From Trichobilharzia szidati (Eukaryota > Platyhelminthes > Trematoda > Strigeidida > Schistosomatidae), in NCBI GenBank assembly GCA_944472155.2, contig OX235273.1:102074582-102138581 (forward strand): 64,000 nucleotides of DNA, read 5' to 3'. The translations under genes were made by a program, and so were the position numbers. The notes under the pieces were generated by a model. It worked only from the letters and a program-made list of their open reading frames with translations, was not told the DNA's origin and did no database searches. Each line of letters opens with the position of its first letter. Position 1 is the stretch's first letter. Positions 56,175 to 64,000 of this stretch are shown here, piece after piece.

Positions 56175-56370
56175 TTAGAATCCAGGGGTCATTGTATTCT
56201 AGCCCAAGAAACTGCATAGTCAACGAAATTGGTTTCATAACGTGGAGGTCCCTGGTTCTATCCCTAAAGAAGTCGTGGGTACACGCTGTAGAAGAGTCTC
56301 AGAATGGGACGAAACAGTTGTTTAACGTTCCCTGGTTTTCAATAATCTCTGTAGCTCATTTTGGTTTATG
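56175..56370 (+). repeat. R4 tRNA-like repeat
   Basis: ATAACGTGGAGGTCCCTGGT, TTCTATCCC (box B-like), GGACGAAACAGTTGTTTAAC and CCCTGGTTTTCAATAATCTC follow the R4 order. Confidence 0.5.
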
Positions 56371-56374
56371 ACAA

Positions 56375-56800
56375 GAATCTAACAATTGAAACTTCATGAA
56401 TGTTTGCTTTCTATTGAAGAAAACTGACTCGCGTATGTCAGCGTTTAGAGTTCCATCTTTCTGTCCTTTCTATGTGGTTGCTAGCTGCTGCTTGACTTAT
56501 TGTTCTGTCACTCTTTGATATTTTCATGAAGATCGGATGTAAGTGATATCTGATGATTTGTGTTGACTATGAGACAGTGGTGTACTGGTGCTGTTATGAA
56601 GAGTGTTGCCGTTTGTGGAAAAGTTGAACGCGATAACTACTACTCTACTGCTTACTTCAAACATGAGAATTTTGGACGGACAGTCTCGTCTCTGCAGTTG
56701 ATGTTAAGATGTGAGTGGTTTTTTATAGGATAGACTGTTGTCCTTACTCCACTTTTAAAGACACACATATTGCAATATATTCATTCGCAGTGTATCATTA
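56375..56800. other. Nothing recognised
   Basis: Less AT-rich than neighbours at 56550-56700, but no frame or repeat relative identified. Confidence 0.35.
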
Positions 56801-56805
56801 GTTAT

Positions 56806-56925
56806 TTTTGAGGTTGGAGATGCGCCTTACTAACCAATGCCAACTAGGACGAAGGCCTGTGTCCCAGGCCTTATGCCGACAGTCTCCAGCTACATAATAT
56901 TAATTCAAAGTGCACTATTATGTCG
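56806..56925 (+). mobile_element. Highly diverged Smα fragment with dead hammerhead
   Basis: GGTTGGAGATGCGCCTTACT, AATGCCAACTAGGACGAAGG, CCTGTGTCCCAGGCC and ATTCAAAGTGCACTATTATG follow the Smα order from the hammerhead into the body. Core bases are lost. Confidence 0.65.
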
Positions 56926-57282
56926 AATTAGCTTGATTAACTTCACTGATACACTGCAGTCACCCTTGGAGCTAAGATACAGGTACGAGACAATGTTTAT
57001 GTCCTGGTGAACAATGAATGCGTCCAAAACAGTTCCACAGAGCATCAGTTGCGGTCCTGATTTTTGTAGCAGTAACTGACTGCAGCAATGAGTGATGTGA
57101 ATTCGAATGTCGTTGAAGAAATGAGTTTCTGTCTGTGTTGCGTATATGCCATGCTGCAGAATTCCACAAAACCGAGATACATGCCTTATCTCCGATCGCT
57201 TACAGCCACATAACTTAAGCAGTGAATATGTTGTACATAAAAGATGGTTTATAAAAAGAAACTGTATTAAATCTCCCATCAC
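56905..57282 (-). CDS. Unrecognised 125-codon open frame
   Basis: A minus-strand frame starting MMGDLIQFLFINHLL, with several cysteines and histidines (LLKLCGCKRS, HITHCCSQLL). Composition is less AT-driven than surrounding frames. I recognise no domain, and its right end overlaps the decayed Smα body, which argues against a native gene. A second 65-codon frame overlaps it. It could be chance or an unrecognised repeat relic. Confidence 0.12.
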   Translation of the reverse strand: MMGDLIQFLFINHLLCTTYSLLKLCGCKRSEIRHVSRFCGILQHGIYATQTETHFFNDIRIHITHCCSQLLLQKSGPQLMLCGTVLDAFIVHQDINIVSYLYLSSKGDCSVSVKLIKLIRHNSAL

Positions 57283-57284
57283 TC

Positions 57285-58355
57285 CAGATAAGAGTACATT
57301 ATAAAAGCAATGTGAGAATCAAAACATATTTTTGGTAGATTTCAAGAAGTAGTTTCTTATCACCTTCAGACTTTCGGCAGGGTGTCCTTATTTTTCAGGG
57401 TGTCATATTACAGTTGAGACTGCAACCTATCACCTATCAACTTAAATGCCAAAGTGTTATCCTCTGGTAAATCATTTTGGTAATCCAGATGGTGAGTCTC
57501 AAATAGGATGAAAAGTGCATCCTGATTTCCACTGTTATCCACCACGGAACAAGTACTTTTCAGTTAGTAATCATTGAAGTATCAAGGCATCTGGCCAATG
57601 AGCTCATATATTAAAATGCCTTTGGTCCTCTGGGTTTAGTAATGTCAGTAGGACATTACAAGAAGAAATTAATTGGGTGAAGAATGTGATATTGTTAGTT
57701 AATTCAAACTGCAGTCTGCTGACGAAACTGGGTGACAACAGTGTTATAGTGATGGTAATAAACATTCAGTTCGAGGCAGCAAGAACCCCTGAAATTAGAT
57801 TTATCTCTTGAACACACTCATTCGCATGTGTATCTGAAGTCTTTTACTTAATACTACTGAAGTGAGTCAGTTAACCACTCGGCTATTCAAGTGGCCAATA
57901 ACAGAGCAGTGCAAATATGATACATTCCACTGATGAAGGTCTAAGCTTCACTATACTTTAGCCTCAGCATGGTGGTCAGAATTCATGGGTAATCAGTAGA
58001 ATTCAGTGAAAGAATAGAAACAAAACAACAAAACTGTCTACTATCTGGAATCGAATTGAAATTGTAAACACCGTCATTGGTGATTTTAATTTCGTCCTGA
58101 TAAAATTCAAGAAGAAAATTTGAGATTTAAGATCTCTGAAACTCTCAATTCATGTTTAGAAGAACTGATAGGTGAATTTCGCATTCCAACAAACAGTCAT
58201 TAATTTCGTGTACGGAGGCCTGTTTTAATCAGTCAGCCACCTAAATGTTCTCTCCATCAAAATACGTGGTAATATCTGCATTTCATATTGCCAAGTGTCC
58301 ATTTGCACGGAGTAGATTGGTAACAGATGTGATCTTGAGCTGAGATCAGTTACAG
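57285..58355. other. Nothing recognised
   Basis: No frame or firm repeat relative identified. Confidence 0.35.
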
Positions 58356-58359
58356 AATT

Positions 58360-58480
58360 ACTGGAAAACTAGCGGTGTTTCGTCCTTGATTGGGACACTT
58401 CATGAGTACGTACCAAGTGAGGTTCGAACCCAGGATCATCCGGTCATAAGGTGGCTGAGTTAGATATACTGCGAAATAGC
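58360..58480 (-). repeat. R4 tRNA-like repeat
   Basis: AGCGGTGTTTCGTCCTTGAT and GAGGTTCGAACCCAGGATCA (reverse of a good box B) are R4 in reverse. It lies head to head with the next copy. Confidence 0.55.
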
Positions 58481-58484
58481 AGAA

Positions 58485-58660
58485 ATTAGAATTCATTGGC
58501 CATTGGATCATGTCCCCCGGCTGAATGGTTTACGAGCTCTCATTGTTATCAGAGAGTCCTGGGTTCGAAAACTGGTAGCTGTGCCCCCTAAAGAGTCACA
58601 AACTAGAACAAAACACCTGTCAGCGGTTCTCTTACTGATGTCAGCTAGTGATCAGACCTG
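58485..58660 (+). repeat. R4 tRNA-like repeat
   Basis: GAATTCATTGGCCATTGGAT, GAGTCCTGGGTTCGAAAACT (box B), AACAAAACACCTGTCAGCGG and CTCTTACTGATGTCAGCTAG match the family. Confidence 0.62.
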
Positions 58661-58664
58661 CGTT

Positions 58665-59030
58665 TAGTACTGTCCTAATCATCCAAATTCGTCTATGAAA
58701 TTCAATCTCTACCCACGTACATTTTCCAATAGGCATTTGACTACCGGTCGGAATTTCCTCAAGGAAGTGGAGGAACACTGTGAAGTATCGCAGAATCCTT
58801 TTCATGGAACAATATAACTTCAGATGACTTATCCCGTCGGGAGTTGATTGCAAGAGAGCTGCCTGTCGTACTTCATGAGGCTAAGAAATCAGGATGATAA
58901 CTTATATCAAAGTGCATCCACTGAATAAAATTATATCATATATATATATATATATATACATAAGTATTATACGTAAGCATTTATTTATTACTTGTAATCA
59001 GTTTTCTTTTGATCTGTGTATCATCAATCC
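58665..59030. other. Interval with TA microsatellite
   Basis: TA array at 58938-58959. A 70-codon minus frame (58641-58853) has no domain. Confidence 0.4.
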
Positions 59031-59034
59031 TGTA

Positions 59035-60330
59035 GAACATACGTATTTAGAGATCTCGTAAAGAAGAAATTGGCTGACAGTGATGCTTAGAATAATTTAA
59101 AGCTCCAAAGATTCCGTTCGCCCTACACTTATGGTCTGCCAAAAACACGCATAGAACATGCACCTCTCCTGAGAGCTAAACTTTAAAATAAGTCCATGGA
59201 GTCATTTGATGTGACCTCCTTGTTCACAATGATCCCAATCAATAAAACTATAGATATCATTTGTCAGCATTCTGTTTTTCTCACAGTTTGAGTGTTGGAA
59301 GTTAAAAGCCCACTGCTAATGTATGCCAAACATGTACAATTCCAGTTTGACGGAAGTCTTTACTGTCAAATAGGTAGTATAGATATGGGCAGTCCACTTA
59401 GCCCTGTTTCAGTGAAAATCTTCGTGTCCAAACCTCAGAGAACAAAGTTGAATCTTGCAGTTGACGAAACAACCTCTTATGGTTGATGTGTAGATGACAT
59501 ATTTGTGGTGTCCAACAATGTAAGTTATGCTTCCTACCTACTCGGCTCATTGAACGACGTATATACAAATATTGAATTTAATATGGAACGTGAAAATGAT
59601 GGGAAGTTTGATTTCCTTGACATAGCTACACAACGCCTAGTAGGTGGCTGTCTCCAGAGATCAGTTTACTGAAAGCCTATATGTATTGGAAAATGCTTGC
59701 ACTTTAATAGTTATTGTCGAAATAAATATAAACCAGCACTGGTCAAAACTCTATTTTATAGAGCCAGCGTGATATGCTCTATAGAAAAATTAGCGAAAGA
59801 ATACCTGATTCTCGAGAAGATGCTGAGAAACGACGGTGACCTCCAGAAATTCACTAACGAGTATTGAAGGCGTAATAATATTGCCGGAATAGTAAACAGA
59901 AGACTGAATCCGTCACTAGTCAGAAACTATTCTGCAACTAAGTTGGTCTGCGTTTATCAAACAACAGGCTATTTGGTTTAATAAACACAAGTCGACAGAT
60001 ACCCTTCTCATGTTAACTCTGGTGTATATACACTTAATTGTATCTGTGGTATCAGTTGCATTGAAGGAACAGAAAAAAGAGCGTGTCTTCGATTTTCTGG
60101 ACATTTACCAATAAGCCTATATCTCAAAGAAGTAAACATTTACAACAGTGTCATTGCCAGATATCTCATCAGTATGCGTCAAAAGGTGGACATCACGAAA
60201 TCCTTTAAAATAATCAATGGACAAAATAATTTAATTCTCATTAAGTTTGCAGAAATAGTCACTATCAAACACCTTTTATGTGCTCAGAAAGAAGCAGTTA
60301 TCAGTTTTTACTTGCCCTAGTAACCAGATT
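59035..60330 (+). mobile_element. Penelope-like element with RT core and GIY-YIG (lineage B)
   Basis: Most of the PLE protein is traceable across three frames: RFRSPYTYGLPKTRIEHAPL, SMESFDVTSLFTMIPINKTI (59196-59255, first catalytic aspartate), FQFDGSLYCQIGSIDMGSPL with SP (59385-59405), CVDDIFVVSN (59487-59516, catalytic VDD), KFDFLDIATQRLVGGCLQRS, RNKYKPALVKTLFYRASVIC, then SGVYTLNCICGISCIEGTEK (GIY-YIG with CIEG for YIG) and the closing helix FAEIVTIKHLLCAQK. Stops and frameshifts make it dead. A 5' RT part and the tail boundary are not resolved. Confidence 0.85.
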
Positions 60331-60334
60331 TCTT

Positions 60335-61615
60335 TACTGTCTCTTTCATTTGATTACATAGTCTTTGGTTTTAAAATCTCACTCCAACGTAACATTGCTT
60401 GTCTCTTGTTTGTATGATTTAAGTTGAACTCACAATATTGTAACGCAGTTTGTTAGTTACTCGTCATCTTACTCCCCTCTTGTCCTCATTACGTAACTAC
60501 TTTATCATTGTTTTCATACATTTAGTCTAGTTTAAACTTGGAGTTTTTCAGTATAAAATTTATAAGCGTAATTTCTGAGCACCATCAATTATTTTTAGAG
60601 CTTCTTGTCAACTGACATTGTATAACATCTACAAAAATTGTTGAAAGTGTTCTACACATAAACTCAATTAATTTCTTTACATACAGCTAATGAGCAGCCA
60701 ACGAAAGAAATGATGGTACAGTCTTATTCTGCATAAACTGTTCTTCTTATTTTATTCAGATCTATTCTCAATGATAAGCTTTTTCTCCATTTCGCAAATG
60801 TTAACGTCTCTTATCCATCATATCTCAGCATGTTTCGAAAAAAGCAACCAACAAATGCTAACCAATATATTTGTTTATCTGTCTATGCAATCATGTTCAA
60901 TTTTCCAACAGGAAAACAAGGAATATTAACTGTTAAGAAACCATCCACTTACTTGTTTTTGACAAAACAAAAACAGACGGATTTACTTTTCGTCACTTTA
61001 ATTATCTTCCAGCTACAGGAAATCAGATATAAATGCCAGAATGAGACGCTCTCTCTTTTTTTGGCTATTTCTGCTTATTTCAAGTCTTAAATGCTGGAGA
61101 GTTGAAGTATTTAAACTTATTATTATTATCATCCTCATTATCATTACTGTAGAACTTAAAAGTCTGCATGAATTCTGAAGAATTCCTAGGCATTTAAAAA
61201 GAAGTGAAAAGTAAAACTTCACTGATTTTATAATTAGATAAAAAAAATAAAGTGCTTGGCAAACTCACCCCCCTCTCACTGGTTTTTTTAACCAATGCAA
61301 GTAAAGCTTGCAGAAGTTAAAAATCATAATAAAGGCAAAATAAAATCAGATTGCATTTATTTTGAATAATAATGAGACAAAATGTAATTTACCGCGAAAT
61401 TGTAATGCAAAAAACTGACACCATCTTTTTATTTATCTTGACTATCAGAGTGCTGAAGATACTTTGTGATAATCACTTTGGCCAAAAACTGCTTTGTAGA
61501 GGGATCTCTATTTCATTTCTTCATTTCATATGAAATTTCATATCTACAGTAGAATAATTTGTAGTGGATAAGCCTCTTTATTTTGTATGAGAATTATAAA
61601 CTCAAAGAGAAAATT
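60335..61615. other. AT-rich interval, nothing recognised
   Basis: The part up to about 60660 may be PLE tail. The 86- and 69-codon frames at 60830-61222 lack domains. Confidence 0.4.
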
Positions 61616-61624
61616 ATGCACTTA

Positions 61625-62395
61625 AGTTACATGGTAGAAGAAGCATCAAATATAGGCCTTCAGGTGAACATGGAGAAAACAGAGGTGATGAGGAGCCTTG
61701 GCCAATAGCAACGACAATAGAGAACAATCAGCATAAATGGGAGAAATTTGAAAGAAGCAACCTCCTTTACCTACCTATATAGGAAGCATCGTTTCAACTA
61801 CAGGTGAACGCAACTGACGAGGATATCAAAGAAGCGAGGACCGGGAAAGCAAAGCAAGCTTTCATTACTCTCAAGTCTGTGTGGAAGTCAACAGGTCAGT
61901 ATGAAAAATAAGATCCAGATTTTAGACTCCATTGTGAAGTCAATGCTATCATACGGATCAGAGACTTGGCGCGTCAGTAAGAGCACTTCAAACAAACAAC
62001 AGACCTTCATTAACAGCTGTCATCACTCAATACTCAAGGTCAGATGGCCAGAGAAGATTGGCAACGGCGAACGAACCAACCTAGCAGAAACCAACTGTGC
62101 AACAAATCTGCAGGAAGAAATGGAGGTGGATTGGCCATACTCTGAGGAAACCATCAAGTGACATCACAAGACAGGCCATCGCTTGAGTGGAACTCGAAAG
62201 GGAAGCGGCGAGTTGCTCGTCAGTGCAAGGGTGACACGGAGGAGGTCATGTGAAGAGGAGATGAAAGTATGTGGGCAGACGTGGAGCCAGGTGAAAACGT
62301 TGGCAGAGAACCGAACGCAATGGAGACGTGCGCCTGAAGCCCTATGTTCCTCTAGGAACTAAAGGAAACAATAGTAATATAATAAGTTATATAGA
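61625..62395 (+). mobile_element. RTE retrotransposon, 5'-truncated
   Basis: From 61634 the frames give EEASNIGLQVNMEKTEVM and, in order, KNKIQILDSIVKSMLSYGSE, TWRVSKSTSNKQQTFINSCH, HSILKVRWPEKIGNGERTNL and [11 protein letters not shown], the RTE C-terminal region (K...FN..V...LLYG.ETWR). It ends CCTATGTTCCTCTAGGAACT and AATAGTAATATAATAA. This is the least shifted RTE C-terminus in the window (86 codons open, 61901-62161). Confidence 0.9.
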
Positions 62396-62399
62396 AGTA

Positions 62400-63570
62400 A
62401 GAATCATAAGAGATCCGTTCAATGCTAGACCCCTCATTGTGTGACAAACACCCGTTTAACCGAAATAGAAGAGGAACAGATTTAGCAAAGAATTTTCTCT
62501 TGGATAATTTACTCATCTGGCTCTACCGTTGTGTATGTATATAATGTAAGCTAGTATGTCAACAGCTCTGAAGAAGATATTGCTCCTGAAATTGCAGTTC
62601 TACTGCAGATAGCATCAGTGGAAGAATAAAACACAGCGACTAAAGTATTCAGTAAAAAAGGAAGTCAGTGCGGTAGAAGTACACTATATCTACACAACCA
62701 TTCCAAATTTGTCCTTGAGAAGTAAGGATTACCTACTTAACTTCGCCTCTTTCATGTATACTTATCAGTTCGACTGCTCCTATGGAGCCGCTCACTTTAG
62801 GGTTACGTTTAGGATTTTTCATTATCACATTTCCGACTGTGATCCTACATGGTTAGGCAAGAAGTGAGACAAACAAACAGGATATACTGATAACTCTGTT
62901 ATAGTATATGTTGTAGAGAGTGAGATAAGACAATCGGAATCCACTTGACGAAACTAATCCTGTGCATTCAGAAGAAATTCATGCAGCCACGTTTCTTACC
63001 TTGACCATTATTAATTATATGAAAGCGAAAAAACTGACAATTTCCCCCTATCCCAAAGCTTTTTACAAGTTATCATAGTTCAAATAATTTAATTATTCTG
63101 ACTACATTATCTTTAAAAGCCTCTTACTTAATCAATTTGAACACTCATCTATTTTTAATTACCAACCTGGTTTACTAAATTTATGCATTAGTGATCCATT
63201 TGTTTGATTTTTGCAGTTATTCCTACCCTTTCATTGTTACACAAATTTTTCTGGTTAATTACTGCACCTAATGGCATGCTGATATTGATTGATTATTGTT
63301 AAAACATCTTACAGCATTGGATCGGTAAATTCCACACTGGATTAGAAATGGCTATATATATATATATTCTTTTGAAAAAAGCATTAGTGATGTCAGTAAC
63401 AATTATTTTTCGAATATGGTGTACATATAACTGTAAAACCACATGTGAAACAAATCAAAAAGAATGTTAGGGGGATCTTGTAAACAAGTAAAAGTCTGTT
63501 TAAGTGCATAACCTAATTCAGATAATTTGGATTCCATTTGATATGAAGTGCTTCTGATCTTAAACGACCT
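62400..63570. other. AT-rich interval
   Basis: TA array at 63352-63368; nothing else recognised. Confidence 0.4.
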
Positions 63571-63576
63571 TTTTTA

Positions 63577-63756
63577 TGATTTAAGAAATTTTTCTCGGAT
63601 CATTTCAATAATCTCAAAATCAATTGTGCGTCCTGATTCTAAAGAACGTAGACCTACGGCGGATAATTTTTCAAGCTTTTCTAGTTCAAATGGATTTCTC
63701 AATGGTCGAACAGATTCTCCATGGTGTTCATTTCTTCGGATTTTGATTTGCCCGAT
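63577..63756 (-). CDS. Candidate terminal exon of a host gene, function unknown
   Basis: The minus strand is open for 60 codons before a TAA at 63574-63576. It reads RRNEHHGESVRPLRNPFELE, KLEKLSAVGLRSLESGRTID and FEIIEMIREKFLKS. The charged, helical, low-asparagine character differs from the AT-driven spurious frames around it. There is no in-frame ATG near the left limit that would suit a whole gene, so it would be an exon; an AG at about 63740 could be an acceptor but has no strong pyrimidine tract. No domain recognised. The 96-codon plus frame over it is probably its shadow. Confidence 0.3.
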
Positions 63757-64000
63757 TTATATCGCATCATATTACAAGCATTTCATTTTATTGACACAGT
63801 TTGATTTAGAATCCCTTCGAATTTGTTCTTTCACATAGGCGAAGTTGCTTCGTAGTGTATGTGTCTGATGTTTTGAAGAAAACCTCGATGTTGTGTTTAT
63901 TGGGTAATCGTCTGGTATTGTTGGACGTTTTCTGGTTTACATGGAATGACGGCTGCTGAGATCCTTGTCTTCAGAATATGTTTTCAATCACACTTAATTT

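Noticed and set aside
1..64000. CRISPR array, bacterial operon, phage or plasmid features
   Set aside because: No regular spacer-repeat array, no compact genes with ribosome binding sites, and the retroelement content is that of an animal genome.

Overview
The window looks like AT-rich, repeat-filled, non-coding DNA of a blood fluke (Schistosoma or a close schistosomatid). The main evidence is a tRNA-headed tandem SINE carrying a hammerhead ribozyme, which matches the known schistosome Smα family. RTE-clade non-LTR retrotransposons, Penelope-like elements (PLEs) with GIY-YIG endonucleases, a CR1-like endonuclease relic and a Ty3/gypsy relic are also present. No bacterial-type genes, operons or CRISPR arrays are visible. 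I recognise no host gene with confidence; one possible terminal exon lies at 63577-63756 on the minus strand.

Layout. 1-3.6 kb: dispersed repeats and two PLE pieces. 3.96-7.05 kb: the longest element, a decayed RTE retrotransposon with endonuclease and reverse transcriptase. 7.7-11 kb: two antisense RTE copies. 11.7 kb: a tRNA-derived SINE. 13.3-14.5 kb: antisense PLE with the best preserved GIY-YIG domain. 16-19.3 kb: Smα, RTE and another retrotransposon-like block. 20.3-25.4 kb: RTE copies and an inverted Smα composite. 26.2-27.1 kb: PLE. 30-34.2 kb: RTE copies with a second inverted Smα composite. 35 kb: gypsy relic. 37.5 kb: telomere-like tract. 38.9-39.5 kb: second PLE lineage. 42.9-43.5 kb: CR1-like endonuclease. 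44.8-46 kb: PLE. 47-58.7 kb: SINEs and small repeats. 59-60.3 kb: PLE of the second lineage with the full RT core. 61.6-62.4 kb: RTE. The rest is AT-rich sequence with microsatellites.

The main interest is ribozymes inside retroelements. (1) One Smα copy keeps an intact hammerhead (32814-32858) while its relatives here are mutated at the core. (2) Two Smα insertions are head-to-head inverted composites made from dimeric or longer RNAs, flanked by perfect target-site duplications of 10 and 13 bp, as expected for LINE-mediated insertion with 5' inversion. (3) PLE tails share a terminal motif which, compared across copies, reads as a decayed hammerhead: one copy keeps the CTGATGA core and others keep helices I and III. 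(4) A third small repeat family ends in a sequence resembling the RTE 3' end, suggesting that RTE mobilises it.

The coding relics carry frameshifts and stops, so no autonomous element in the window appears active. Boundaries are approximate unless a duplication is given.
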